NCBI GenBank assembly: GCA_012840225.1
Contig: DULU01000089.1
Coordinates: 19,663 to 83,662, forward strand
Reading direction: 5' to 3'
Source of the DNA: Bacillota bacterium
GTDB taxonomy: Bacteria > Bacillota > Limnochordia > DTU080
DNA: 64,000 nt
Part shown: piece by piece, positions 8,601 through 16,808 of the stretch
Position numbering within the stretch: the stretch's first letter is position 1
Layout: every line of letters begins with the position of its first letter
Translations under genes and position numbers: made by a program
Notes under the pieces: generated by a model
Told to the model about the DNA's origin: nothing
What the model saw: the letters and a program-made list of their open reading frames with translations, nothing else
Database searches by the model: none

Positions 8601-8709
8601 GGGCATGGCGGAAATGGTGGTCGGCAGCGGCGAGCAATGGCTGACGGAGTTGACCACCTCCCAGCTGCGGGAGCTGATCATGCTGGCCGGCGACGTCACG
8701 GCCGAATGA
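5650..8709 (+). CDS. SNF2-family DEAD/DEAH-like helicase
   Basis: A 1,019-residue SWI2/SNF2 ATPase. The C-terminal half carries the canonical motifs: LADDMGLGKTIQTLAS (Walker A, about residue 560), VVLDEAQNIKNP (DEAQ box), LTGTPVENHVGDLWSI, LFLHGGVPRKERDEM, and FILSLKAGGTGLNLTAA followed by RAFRIGQ. The N-terminal about 500 residues match the SNF2-associated helicase extension typical of large bacterial members. Such proteins translocate on duplex DNA and remodel protein-DNA complexes; the bacterial substrate is unclear. The downstream SWIM gene is 14 bases away and is its usual partner. The GTG at 5650 is a weak start: AGAGGG almost touches it, the frame is open upstream without another ATG, and the true N-terminus is uncertain by tens of residues. 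Confidence 0.9.
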   Translation: MFSIRRTEIHIGARRGLFHLWATEGAASAARSFRAAGTYFPGALSYDELKSIIKSIVGGSHSIGYPVKAYIWLPEELTARSRTAGSRGRLLPYAIPTIGLDEETAVAILHACLSRQAFAGNIFPAADLLYWTYALRLAIILIVKQQYLPGLVSTDFVGWRAVWEPVYSDETAEFCNRLAQSMPGAARAITMDDHEPPGQSASDCMWAVVRTLVDYLVRAAQDQSLSRLRQLSADSLHDDWIAALMNIYGYLDDKYKDAPKWQQQLQAWQRPIKLVAGAPFRLCLRLEEPVPPTEDWHLRFLAQSRHDPSLLIPAADIFSNRKISPYLPKSEIREALLMSLALAANISKAVEKGLQQKVPDGSTLDGDAAFHFLTEEAPRLEEAGFSIMLPAWWVKGTDSQLKVKAEVKSPPMKTKGRLSLDALVSIDWHLLLDGEEVAVEEIKALAKLKTPLVQMRGRWVMLKPEDMEAIAAYWRQKEKKITARQFINMALTGQSPISGLALADYKADGWLGQTLTRLENKSSISDCPLPKGLNGVLRPYQKRGYDWLQFLCRAGLGACLADDMGLGKTIQTLASILKDKEDGEQKPVLIVCPTSVLNNWLLEARKFTPELKVMVYHGSGRLKEDQFSEEAGAHDLVLTTYSLLHRDVKSMARLRWAGVVLDEAQNIKNPETKQARAARTLAAAADYRIALTGTPVENHVGDLWSIMEFLNPGMLGTAADYRRRFFLPIHHYNQEEAAAELKKLTGPFILRRVKTDKAIIADLPEKIESKAYCGLTKEQASLYQAVANDLLEQADAAEGMARRGLILSALTRLKQVCNHPALFLGDHSALTDRSGKLNRLTELLEETLSAGDRSLIFTQFAQMGELLQDYLQERFGQEVLFLHGGVPRKERDEMVTCFQQTANGTSGPRAPQIFILSLKAGGTGLNLTAANHVFHFDRWWNPAVENQATDRAFRIGQKKGVQVHKFICRGTLEERIDEIIEQKRGMAEMVVGSGEQWLTELTTSQLRELIMLAGDVTAE

Positions 8710-8723
8710 AAGGTGAATGATCA

Positions 8724-9710
8724 TTGGCGCGCAAAGATAGGTTCTCCGACTATAATTCCAGGTTTATGCATTATTCCTCTGAACCCAGAAAGGTCAAAGG
8801 CGGCATCAAAGCGCAGACGCAGCGGGGGGAATTTGCCGCCAACTGGTGGGCCCAAAAATGGCTGAGCGCCATTGCCGGTAAGGCAGCCCACTCCAGACTG
8901 CAAAGGGGTAAGACCTATGCCCGTAAGGGCCAGGTAGTCGATCTGGATATCAAAAAGGGGAAAATCAGCTCGCTGGTACAAGGCAGCCGGGCTATTCCCT
9001 ATAAAGTGACCATCACCCTCCCGACCTTCTCCGCCGCCGAGTGGCGGCATATGGTGGAACTGGTCAAAGAAAGCGCCATGTGGCAAGCCCAGCTGTCGGC
9101 CGGACAAATGCCGGCGGAGATGATCACCGCCATCTGGGAGAAAGCCGGACTCTCTCTTTTCCCCACTCCGAAGAGCCCCTGCCATACCGATTGCTCTTGC
9201 CCCGACTGGGAAAACCCCTGCAAGCACCTGGCCGCCGTCATCTACCTGGTGGGAGAAGAACTCGATCATGATCCCTTCCTGCTTTTTACCTTGCGCGGCA
9301 TGACCAGGGAAGAGTTTTTCTCCGCCTTGCATGACGAGGAAAAAAGCGGCACAGAGGCCATGAAAGATGGGGCGAAGATAAAAGCCGGCACAGAGGTCCG
9401 GAAAAAGGCCGGAACAGGAGCCAAAGCGAAAGCTAAGGAGCCGGCGCCGGCACCTATGGAGCCAGAACCTCTTCTCCCCCAGCAATACTGGCAAATGGGC
9501 AAATTACCCGAGCGGTGGCCCACAGACCGCAAACCACCAGCGCAGAATGCCCCTCTCCTCATGCGCCTCGGACCGCCGCCCTTCTGGCGCGGCGAGAAAC
9601 CCATCCTGGAGCTCTTGGCGCCGGTCTATGCCCAGGCTACGGCGGCAGTAATAAAAATGATCGACGAGCAGTCTCTCACTTCAGAGCAGTCTCTCACTTC
9701 AATAGAATAG
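8724..9710 (+). CDS. SWIM zinc-finger protein
   Basis: A 328-residue protein with a SWIM motif CSCPDWENPCKH (CxCx6CxH) near residue 155, a zinc-binding fold used for DNA or protein contacts. The N-terminal region (RGEFAANWWAQKWL, ARKGQVVDLDIKKGKI) is the conserved beginning of bacterial SWIM proteins that pair with SNF2 helicases. Residues from about 208 to 245 are a Lys/Ala/Glu-rich low-complexity linker. The TTG at 8724 follows AAAGGTGA and lies 14 bases after the SNF2 stop, so the two are co-transcribed. The C-terminus contains EQSLTS twice, from an 18-base tandem duplication. Confidence 0.87.
   Translation: MARKDRFSDYNSRFMHYSSEPRKVKGGIKAQTQRGEFAANWWAQKWLSAIAGKAAHSRLQRGKTYARKGQVVDLDIKKGKISSLVQGSRAIPYKVTITLPTFSAAEWRHMVELVKESAMWQAQLSAGQMPAEMITAIWEKAGLSLFPTPKSPCHTDCSCPDWENPCKHLAAVIYLVGEELDHDPFLLFTLRGMTREEFFSALHDEEKSGTEAMKDGAKIKAGTEVRKKAGTGAKAKAKEPAPAPMEPEPLLPQQYWQMGKLPERWPTDRKPPAQNAPLLMRLGPPPFWRGEKPILELLAPVYAQATAAVIKMIDEQSLTSEQSLTSIE
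9666..9701 (+). repeat. 18-bp tandem duplication at the 3' end of the SWIM gene
   Basis: GAGCAGTCTCTCACTTCA occurs twice head to tail. It is in frame and duplicates the peptide EQSLTS; likely replication slippage with no functional claim. Confidence 0.9.
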
Positions 9711-9795
9711 TACAAAAGGCATCTCATACCGTTGCAAGAAATCACCTCCCCGCCGCCTTTAATATAAAATCACTCTAGCGAACGAGGTGATCAGC

Positions 9796-11181
9796 ATGCA
9801 TCGTTATGATACTTTAGCCATCTCTAGCCCGGATGATCTGCTTTATGGCCGCGCTCCCCGCCCGCTGAAGGTGAAGGAGGGCTTGGTCATCGGCGGCGGT
9901 ACGGTGTATCCCGAGGTTAATTTTACCCTGCCGCCGATGAATATCTCGGCTGAGGTCATGCCGGCCATCTACCGCCAGTATGAGGAGATGATCGAAGGGA
10001 TCTGCAAACGGGCGGTGGAACTGGAACTGCCCGGCCTGGTGGTGGAATTTGAACTGCTCCCGCCCATGACCATGGAGCCGCAGTGGGGGGCCGGGATCAC
10101 GGAGGTGCTGCGCCGCACCCTGGATAAATATGCAGCGGAAGCAGGCCTGAAAAGCGCCTTGCGGGTGACGCCCAACGACATCCGGGAACATGAACGCCCA
10201 CCTCTGTTGCGCACAGGATATTTATGGGAAAAAATGGTGGAAAGTTTCCGTCTGAATGCCGCCGCCGGCGCCGATCTTATGGCCATAGAATCCACGGGAG
10301 GGAAAGAGCTGCACGACGATGCCATCATCATGGCCGACCTGCCGCTCGCACTCTTTGCGCTCGGGGTGTTGGGTTGCCGGGATATGGACTTTCTCTGGGA
10401 TAACATCGTGCAGACCTGCCAAGGCACTACCTGCCATCCGGCGGGCGATTCGGCCTGCGGTTTCGGTAATTCGGCGATGGTGTTGGCCGAAAAGGGCTAT
10501 ATACCCAAGGTATGGTCGGCCCTGATCAGGGTGATGACCGTCCCCCGCAGCCTGGTGGCTCACGAGAAAGGAGCCGTAGGCCCCGGCAAGGACTGCGCTT
10601 ATGAAAATCCATATCTGAAAGCCATCACGGGACTACCGATGTCCGGGGAGGGCTCCGAGGCGGCTTGCGCCCATCTTTCGCCGGTAGGCAACATTGCCAG
10701 GGCCGCCGCCGACCTCTGGAGTAATGAATCCGTGCAGAATGTCCGCCTCCTGGGCGGCATGGCTCCCGTCGTCTCCCTTGAACAGCTGGCCTATGCCACC
10801 CGCTTGCTGAACACCGCCGCCGCCCATGGTCCGGCTGGGGCCCGGCAGCTCCGCAACTGGTATGTGGAAAGCGATGCCAATAGGGATCCCCAGGCTTATA
10901 TCCTCCGCCCGGATGTGGTGATCGCGATTGCCAAGCAGATAGTGGCGGCACCCACGCCATATCTGAGAACGCGCACCGCCGCTTTGGCCACCCTGGCAGC
11001 CTTGCGGTCGGCGGTAGCCGAGGGCGAGCTGGCCCTGCCGGAGAGAGAGTTGACATATCTTGACCTGCTCTCCAGCCAAGCCGACAGCCTCCCGGAAGAC
11101 GAAGCCGATCTGATTGGGATGGTGAGCGGCTCTTTCGACCGGGAAAAGATAAGGCTCGATCAATACGAGCTGGATATCTAA
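9796..11181 (+). CDS. mtaB: Methanol:corrinoid methyltransferase MtaB
   Basis: MtaB transfers the methyl group of methanol to the corrinoid of MtaC using an active-site zinc. The 461-residue product is full length and carries family blocks: MAIESTGGKELHDDAI (zinc Glu region), GDSACGFGNSAMVLAEKGYI (first zinc Cys), EKGAVGPGKDCAYENPYLKA and SEAACAHLSPVGN (second Cys region), then DLWSNESVQNVRLLGG. The ATG at 9796 has GAGGTGA five bases upstream and is preferred over the track's GTG at 9787. It stands alone between the SWIM gene and a strong terminator: no mtaC, mtaA or corrinoid reactivation gene is in the window, although the UroD-family gene at the left edge belongs to the same superfamily as MtaA. 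Related homologues may use other methylated substrates. Confidence 0.9.
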   Translation: MHRYDTLAISSPDDLLYGRAPRPLKVKEGLVIGGGTVYPEVNFTLPPMNISAEVMPAIYRQYEEMIEGICKRAVELELPGLVVEFELLPPMTMEPQWGAGITEVLRRTLDKYAAEAGLKSALRVTPNDIREHERPPLLRTGYLWEKMVESFRLNAAAGADLMAIESTGGKELHDDAIIMADLPLALFALGVLGCRDMDFLWDNIVQTCQGTTCHPAGDSACGFGNSAMVLAEKGYIPKVWSALIRVMTVPRSLVAHEKGAVGPGKDCAYENPYLKAITGLPMSGEGSEAACAHLSPVGNIARAAADLWSNESVQNVRLLGGMAPVVSLEQLAYATRLLNTAAAHGPAGARQLRNWYVESDANRDPQAYILRPDVVIAIAKQIVAAPTPYLRTRTAALATLAALRSAVAEGELALPERELTYLDLLSSQADSLPEDEADLIGMVSGSFDREKIRLDQYELDI

Positions 11182-11221
11182 GCTTTCACCGACACCTGAC
11201 TAACCGAATATAGTACATGTG

Positions 11222-11268
11222 AAACCAGGAGCGGATCTCCCATACCGGCTGAGATCCGCTCCTGGTTT
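11222..11268. terminator. Strong intrinsic terminator after mtaB
   Basis: AAACCAGGAGCGGATCTC and GAGATCCGCTCCTGGTTT form a perfect 18-bp stem with an 11-base loop. Its A-rich and T-rich ends let it serve both mtaB and the converging CO dehydrogenase operon. Confidence 0.85.
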
Positions 11269-11394
11269 ATTTGAGTTAATCAACGGACCTTGTTTACCTT
11301 CCTTGGAAAGCTACTGTCCCTATTTGAACACCCCCCACAGCCCTCCTCCACGTTTGGAGTAAGAATTGGACACTCCGGCGGTATTCATAACGCA

Positions 11395-12882
11395 TCACAA
11401 CGACCTAAGGTGGCCGCAATTGAAATTGTCGTTCATGATGGTATCGGCGAAACGAGAGACATCTGTCTTTTTGCGCAAGAGCGCACCATATACCCCCGCC
11501 TGGGATATATCTCCCACCAAAACCATGCCTACCAGTGCATTTTTATACAAAACCAGCTTCTTATATCTGCGCTGTTCAGGCTCGGCTTTCACCAACACCA
11601 TATAGGCGCTTTCGCCGCTCTCACCTTTCGCCGGCACCGGCGGCTCCACCAACCCCATGGCGATGGCCGGCACCTCCCGGAACTCGACGGCATTTTGCAG
11701 GCCGATTAAGCCGCGACAAGCTCTTCTCCGGCTGGCCATATTGTAAGCGGCTATACGCCCCTGCGCCGAAGCATTAGGCCAGATAGGCGTCCAGGTGGGC
11801 AAGGCTCCGGCGCGCTCCGGGGAAAGGGTGCGGAATTCGGCCACGTCCCCGGCGGCATAAATGCCGGGCACACTGGTTTCCAGGTAATCATCGATCAAAA
11901 TGCCCCGGCGGACGGCCGGACCGGCGGACGCTGCCCATGCCGTATTGGGAGTGATGCCCGCAGCCACAATAATCAGATCAGCCGGCAAGCTTTCCTCTCC
12001 GCTGTCACCTGCCGTCCCGCTGCCGGTCAACACCACCCGACATCGATCCCCGACTTCTCGTCCTGCCTCATGGTCAGGCCTTTCCTGACCAACGATCTCC
12101 CCAACCTGCCGACCCAAAATAAAGCGGATCCCTTCTTTCTCCATCTCCCTCTGCAGCATCCCCGCCGCATATGCATCAAATTGCGCCGGCAGGATCTGCG
12201 CTTCCTTCTCCACGACGGTCACCTCAAGCTGAGCGCCCCACCTTCTTATCAGGGCATAGGCGGCTTCCACGCCCACAAAACCGCCGCCGATCACCACGAC
12301 GGAGCGGGTTTGGGCAACCAGCCGAGAATCGGAATCAGGTTGGGCGCCGGCGTGGGCACCGGCGTGGGCACCGGGCCGGGTGCACATTTGAACACAGGCT
12401 TGTTCTATCGCCCGAGCATCCGCCAGATGGCGCAAACCGAATACCTGCGGGCGGTCTATCCCCGGTATAGGCGGAAAACGGGAGGCGGCGCCGGTAGCGA
12501 TGAGCAGGCGATCATATGGCAACTCCTCACCATCTGCCAGCTTCACCACCTTTTTGCCTGGGTCAACGGCCAAAGCCTCCCGCCCCAGGAGCAGGTTGAT
12601 GCCCAGCTTCCGAAAAAAATCCCTCGGCCTGATGGTGAGGTCTTCCTCCCGGCAACGCCCGGCCAGGTAAGCCGGCAAGAGGCAGCGGGAATAGGGAGGA
12701 AAATCTTCGGCGGATACCAAAGTAACGGTCACCTGGCCATCCTCCGGCCGGCCGTCCACCTGTACCCCGCTGTCTTCGAAACTATTGCCGCTTCTCCGAG
12801 CCTCCCCGGAGGGGAAAATCTGCCTGAGCGTCTCAGCGGCTCTCACCCCTGCCGCGCCGCTACCAATGATGACAAAGCGCAT
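11395..12882 (-). CDS. FAD/NAD(P)-dependent oxidoreductase of the CODH-CooF-FNOR type
   Basis: A 495-residue two-dinucleotide-fold flavoprotein. The FAD motif VIIGSGAAGVRAAE opens the protein, the NAD(P) motif VVVIGGGFVGVEAAYA lies near residue 195, and the FAD-binding signature GIYAAGDVAE near 360. The gene is last in the marR-hcp-cooS-cooF-FNOR operon, 25 bases after the ferredoxin-like gene; cooS-cooF-FNOR clusters are known in anaerobes and are thought to link CO oxidation to NAD(P)(H). Two low-complexity insertions are unusual: about residues 27-46, and a His/Ala/Gly-rich stretch (PGAHAGAHAGAQ) near 172 that comes from a 12-base DNA repeat. The ATG has a GAGGTGA site. Confidence 0.85.
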   Translation of the reverse strand: MRFVIIGSGAAGVRAAETLRQIFPSGEARRSGNSFEDSGVQVDGRPEDGQVTVTLVSAEDFPPYSRCLLPAYLAGRCREEDLTIRPRDFFRKLGINLLLGREALAVDPGKKVVKLADGEELPYDRLLIATGAASRFPPIPGIDRPQVFGLRHLADARAIEQACVQMCTRPGAHAGAHAGAQPDSDSRLVAQTRSVVVIGGGFVGVEAAYALIRRWGAQLEVTVVEKEAQILPAQFDAYAAGMLQREMEKEGIRFILGRQVGEIVGQERPDHEAGREVGDRCRVVLTGSGTAGDSGEESLPADLIIVAAGITPNTAWAASAGPAVRRGILIDDYLETSVPGIYAAGDVAEFRTLSPERAGALPTWTPIWPNASAQGRIAAYNMASRRRACRGLIGLQNAVEFREVPAIAMGLVEPPVPAKGESGESAYMVLVKAEPEQRRYKKLVLYKNALVGMVLVGDISQAGVYGALLRKKTDVSRFADTIMNDNFNCGHLRSL

Positions 12883-12907
12883 CCAGACTCACCTCACCAC
12901 TTCAACC

Positions 12908-13444
12908 TCAAGCTCCCTCCAGCAGAGCCAGAGCTGTTTTCATGGCTCGTCCGGCAGCGAAATCATCCACTTCGCCCCAAATCAGGGCATCCATGGGACA
13001 GGCGGCGGCACAGGCCGGCACTTCCCGGTCGGGACAGCCGTCGCATTTCAGCGCCACTTTCTTGTCAGGATGCTGCCGCACGGCTCCATAAGGGCAGGCC
13101 ATGATGCACATCCAACAGCCCACACAGGCCTGCTCGCCCCCTTCATTCGAGACCAAACCGCTTTTGGGGTCCTTACGCATCGCCCCGGTCATGCAGGCAT
13201 CCACGCAGGCAGGTTCCTCGCAGTGCAGGCAAAGCAGCGGCACGGCCCGCCCCTTCACCGGTAACACCTGTATACGGGGCGGCGTCTTTTCCATCATGCC
13301 TCCTATGATGGATTTATCATTGGCCGCATGTGCTCCCGCACAAGCCAGGACACAGGTCATGCAGCCGTTGCACTTCCCGGCATCGATCATCACTCTTCTC
13401 ATACCCAAAAGGCACCCCGCTTTCAGCTCCCGCGCCGGTTTCAC
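12908..13444 (-). CDS. cooF: CooF-like four-cluster ferredoxin subunit
   Basis: A 178-residue polyferredoxin of the CooF/HycB/DmsB type that carries electrons from CO dehydrogenase to the partner oxidoreductase. Four Cys-rich blocks are visible: CNGCMTCVLAC, CLHCEEPACVDAC, CVGCWMCIMACPYGAV, and KCDGCPDREVPACAAACP, consistent with four [4Fe-4S] clusters. It overlaps the end of cooS by four bases (GTGA). The GTG at 13444 has no clear ribosome site; an internal ATG at 13402 (MRRVMIDAGKCNGC) matches the usual family N-terminus and is a real alternative. No signal peptide, so cytoplasmic. Confidence 0.88.
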   Translation of the reverse strand: MKPARELKAGCLLGMRRVMIDAGKCNGCMTCVLACAGAHAANDKSIIGGMMEKTPPRIQVLPVKGRAVPLLCLHCEEPACVDACMTGAMRKDPKSGLVSNEGGEQACVGCWMCIMACPYGAVRQHPDKKVALKCDGCPDREVPACAAACPMDALIWGEVDDFAAGRAMKTALALLEGA

Positions 13445-15399
13445 AAGCCCAAAGCTTCCCTTTTCGCTTCGATGTGTTCGATCATGGCCGCGGCGGCGGC
13501 TTTCGGCTCCTGCTCCAGGAGCACCTTCCCGCCAAGAAGCCCTTCAATGTCTTCCGTCAGCACCCGGGTGACCAGGCTGCTCCCGGCTACAGGGGGCACA
13601 GGGCCAAGGTGTGTCAACAACCCAAAGGCCACGGCAAAGATACCGTCGGCTACCGCCTTTTGCTCCAGGTATTCCGGAGCGGAGACCGCTACCGGCAGCC
13701 GACTGGGATCCACATTGAGCAGTGCCGCCAGCCGGGTGACGGCCAGCACAATGCGGCCAATATCCACACAGGAACCGAAGTTGAGCACCGGCGGAATGCC
13801 CGCCTCCCGGCAAAAGCGGCTCAGGCCGGCTCCGCACCGGGCCTCTGCCGCCGGATCCATTAAGCTCTCGATCTCCGCCGCGCTGCTCATGCAGCCGGCG
13901 CTTATCACTAAGACATTGTTTTTGATCAACTCCTGCATGATGGCCAAACCGGTGGTATCGTGACCATTGCGATTGTTGGTACAGCCCACCACGGCCACCA
14001 CCCCGCGGATGGTGCCGTCGGCGATGGCCGCCAAGAGCGGCTCCAGGCTGCCGCCGAAGGCCCGGCTGATGCTTTCCAGGCCGAAGCCGGCCAGCACTTT
14101 GGCTTTATAGGGCGGGAGATAAGGAGCCGGCCTGCCGTTCCCATGGTGATTTCCCTGGCTTCCCAGTCCCCGATAGCCGTTTTGCCGGCGGCGGTAGGCT
14201 TCTATGGCCATGCGGATCAATTCCCTGGCTTGGGCGGCCACCTGCTCCGGGGCATAGTCCACATGTTCAGAAACTCCCGGCAGGCGCACCACTTTGTCCA
14301 CCGAGACCAATCTGGTAGGGAAGTGCTCGGCTATGGTGGACAAGGCCGGAATGGAGCAGTTCATATCCATCATCACCAGATCCACAGCCCCGGTGGCGAT
14401 GATATATTCCTGGGCTATCCAGTTGGCCAACTGCCCGGCAAAACCACCGGCACTGGCGGCGGAACGCTGCATCAGCTCCTGCCCGGTGCACATGGATCCA
14501 TATACATTGATCCCCTTGGCTCCTGCTTCTTTGGCCCAGGACAATATTTCCGGATCGCGGCTCGCTTGGATGACGGCCGTGCCGACAAAAGGCACGTGAC
14601 CATGCGCCACAATATTCACTTTTTCCGGATCGATCACGCCCAGATCTGCCCAGCTTTCGGTCAGGGCCGGCGAGCCGAGAACGATATCCTGCACAGTGAT
14701 GGTGCCCATCAAGCCCAGGTAACCAGTGGCGAGGGCTAATCGCACGGCAGTCAAAAGCAGATCCACCGGATCGGTATTGATGCTGGTCATGGATTTGGTT
14801 AAGGCATCTCTGATCTCAGAGAGGATCCCGCCGGGAATGACGCCCAGCTTAGCCCACACCTCGCGGCGGGAAGGCGGGGCGAGGAGAGAGAGACTGGTGA
14901 GCGGCTCACGGCTCGCTTTGTGCATGTCGGCCAAAAGCCGGTCTGCAAGCTGCAGGGCGAGCTCCCTCTCGCTTTGCCCGGCGACGTTGATGCCGAAACC
15001 CATGGCCACCTCCTGGAGCTTCTGGGAATCGCCGATGCGGAAAGGCGTGCTTCCCAAAGCCGTGGCTTTGAGGGTGTCGATGGCCTCTTCCAGGTGGTGG
15101 GAATAGGCGGCCGCCCCATGAACAGCCAGTCTTAAGAGGTTACGGGCCGCAATGGTGTCGGCGGTGGCTCCGCAGATGCCGCGCTCGGCGCGGTGGGTGA
15201 TGCGGCATGGTCCATGGCTGCACAGCTGGCAACATATCCCCTGCATGCCGAACCCGCATTGCGGTTGCTGCGATTGATAGCGATCGAAAATGGTCGGGAT
15301 ACCCTGGCTTCGACAGTACTCATACATTTCGTTCGTGCTTCGATGCGCCGACGGACACCTGTCGACCGCATGGCATGTGCGGCAAATGCTCATCTTCAT
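13441..15399 (-). CDS. cooS: Anaerobic Ni-Fe carbon monoxide dehydrogenase catalytic subunit
   Basis: CooS oxidises CO to CO2 at a Ni-Fe-S C-cluster. The 652-residue protein is standard length. D- and B-cluster cysteines appear in QCGFGMQGICCQLCSHGPCRI-type spacing followed by GICGA. C-cluster ligand blocks are present: AHGHVPFVG (His), YGSMCTGQE, MDMNCSIPA, VVGCTNNRNGHDT, SAGCMSSAAE and FGSCVDIGR; the catalytic Lys is in EYLEQKAVADG. The motif SMCTG replaces the common CCTG, but the ligand-type Cys is retained. It follows hcp by 75 bases and overlaps cooF. No acetyl-CoA synthase genes adjoin, so a monofunctional redox or detoxification role is more likely than Wood-Ljungdahl fixation. GGGAGG precedes the start. 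Confidence 0.94.
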   Translation of the reverse strand: MKMSICRTCHAVDRCPSAHRSTNEMYEYCRSQGIPTIFDRYQSQQPQCGFGMQGICCQLCSHGPCRITHRAERGICGATADTIAARNLLRLAVHGAAAYSHHLEEAIDTLKATALGSTPFRIGDSQKLQEVAMGFGINVAGQSERELALQLADRLLADMHKASREPLTSLSLLAPPSRREVWAKLGVIPGGILSEIRDALTKSMTSINTDPVDLLLTAVRLALATGYLGLMGTITVQDIVLGSPALTESWADLGVIDPEKVNIVAHGHVPFVGTAVIQASRDPEILSWAKEAGAKGINVYGSMCTGQELMQRSAASAGGFAGQLANWIAQEYIIATGAVDLVMMDMNCSIPALSTIAEHFPTRLVSVDKVVRLPGVSEHVDYAPEQVAAQARELIRMAIEAYRRRQNGYRGLGSQGNHHGNGRPAPYLPPYKAKVLAGFGLESISRAFGGSLEPLLAAIADGTIRGVVAVVGCTNNRNGHDTTGLAIMQELIKNNVLVISAGCMSSAAEIESLMDPAAEARCGAGLSRFCREAGIPPVLNFGSCVDIGRIVLAVTRLAALLNVDPSRLPVAVSAPEYLEQKAVADGIFAVAFGLLTHLGPVPPVAGSSLVTRVLTEDIEGLLGGKVLLEQEPKAAAAAMIEHIEAKREALGL

Positions 15400-15474
15400 C
15401 CGACCTCCCAGTCAATTTTCAACTTCTCTACTCTCCCTCGCCTTCGCCATCTCTCCGGCCCAGAGCGACGGAGA

Positions 15475-16785
15475 TCAGGCAGTCCTGACCTTTTGACCAC
15501 CCAGCATGGCGGCCAGATCTTCCCGCGGCTCGCCGGTCTGGCGCAAGTCGAACTCTTTCTGCAGCACGGCCAGCACCGCCGGGGTGATCCAGGCCGGAAG
15601 CTTGGGCCCCAGATAGATCCCTTTTATCCCCAGGGAAAAGAGACTCATCAGGATAGCCGCCGCCTTCTGCTCCATCCAGGAGAGCACCAAGGTGAGGGGC
15701 AGATCGTTCACCGGGCAACCTAAAGCTTCGGATAAGGCCACGGCGATGTCGATGGCGTGAATGGCGTCGTTGCACTGCCCCAGATCGATCAGTCTGGGGA
15801 TGCCGTCGATGGTGCCCAGATCGAGATCGTTGAAGCGGAATTTACCGCAAGCCAAGGTGAGGATGACCACATCGGGCCTCTCCGCCGCAGCCTGCACAAA
15901 TTCCCGGTAATATTGATGACCCTTGCCCGGTGCATCGCAACCGCCCACCAGGAAGAAGTGACTGATCTTGCCCTGCTCTACCGCTTCTATGATCTTCCCG
16001 GCCAGCGGCAGCACATTGCCGGCGCTGAAGCCGGTGGTCAACACCGTTTTCCCGGGAGCCTCAGGCAACGGTGGTAGCTTCTTGGCCAGCTCGATCACGG
16101 GAGTGAAATCGTAGCCCTCAATGTGGCGCACTCCGGGCAGACCGGTGATACCGCAGGTGAACATGCGCTCCTTGTAGCTCTCCCTCGGCAGCACTACACA
16201 GTTGGTGGTACCTAAGATCGCCCCGCTGAACTCGCTGAACAGCTGCCGCTGGTCGATCCAGGACCCGCCCAGGTTCCCCCGCAGGTGGGAGAAGGCCCGC
16301 AGGCGTGGATAGCCATGAGCCGGAAGCATCTCGGAATGAGTATATATATTAACTCCTTGGCCTTCACTTTGCCTCAACAGCTCATACAGCGCTTTCATGT
16401 TGTGCCCGGTGACCAAAATGCCGGGACCGGCCACCGTGCCGGTCTCCACCTGCGCCGGCTCATGAGCGCCGAAAGCATCGATATGTGCCTGGCGCAGGTT
16501 GCGCATCGCCCGCACATTGATTTCCCCGGCTTTCAGATTGAGCTTGATAAACCTCTCCAGATCGAAATCCACATTGGTCAGGGTGCTGTAGAGACCTTCC
16601 GCCAGGAAAGCGTCCACCTCTTCATCGGCCTTGCCGAGCTCGCGGGCATGATAGACATAGGCGCTGATGCCCTTCAGAGCATACAAGAGGTTCTCCTGCA
16701 AGCTTTGGATGTCGGCATCTTTACCGCACACCCCCACCTTCGTGCAGGCTGCCCCGGCTACCATTGAACACTGATTGCAATACAT
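15475..16785 (-). CDS. hcp: Hybrid-cluster protein (hydroxylamine/nitric oxide reductase), short class
   Basis: Hcp carries a cubane and a hybrid Fe-S-O cluster and reduces hydroxylamine or NO. The start is moved to the ATG at 16785, seven bases after GGAGG, giving the family N-terminus MYCNQCSMVAG. The first cluster shows CX2CX8CX5C spacing. Hybrid-cluster ligand blocks are all present: HSEMLPAHGYP, TNCVVLP, VGGCDAPGKG, LACGKFRF, LGQCNDA and the WMEQKAAAI Glu/Lys pair. At 436 residues it lacks about 100 residues of the helical domain found in 550-residue forms, as in the short class. Hcp and CooS share a fold, so this operon holds two members of one superfamily. It lies 23 bases after marR. 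Confidence 0.93.
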   Translation of the reverse strand: MYCNQCSMVAGAACTKVGVCGKDADIQSLQENLLYALKGISAYVYHARELGKADEEVDAFLAEGLYSTLTNVDFDLERFIKLNLKAGEINVRAMRNLRQAHIDAFGAHEPAQVETGTVAGPGILVTGHNMKALYELLRQSEGQGVNIYTHSEMLPAHGYPRLRAFSHLRGNLGGSWIDQRQLFSEFSGAILGTTNCVVLPRESYKERMFTCGITGLPGVRHIEGYDFTPVIELAKKLPPLPEAPGKTVLTTGFSAGNVLPLAGKIIEAVEQGKISHFFLVGGCDAPGKGHQYYREFVQAAAERPDVVILTLACGKFRFNDLDLGTIDGIPRLIDLGQCNDAIHAIDIAVALSEALGCPVNDLPLTLVLSWMEQKAAAILMSLFSLGIKGIYLGPKLPAWITPAVLAVLQKEFDLRQTGEPREDLAAMLGGQKVRTA

Positions 16786-16808
16786 CAAGTTATTCCTCCG
16801 TTTGCCCA

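Noticed and set aside
11290-11394. Possible insertion-sequence remnant between the mtaB terminator and the FNOR gene
   Set aside because: No inverted ends, target duplication or transposase fragment could be identified.
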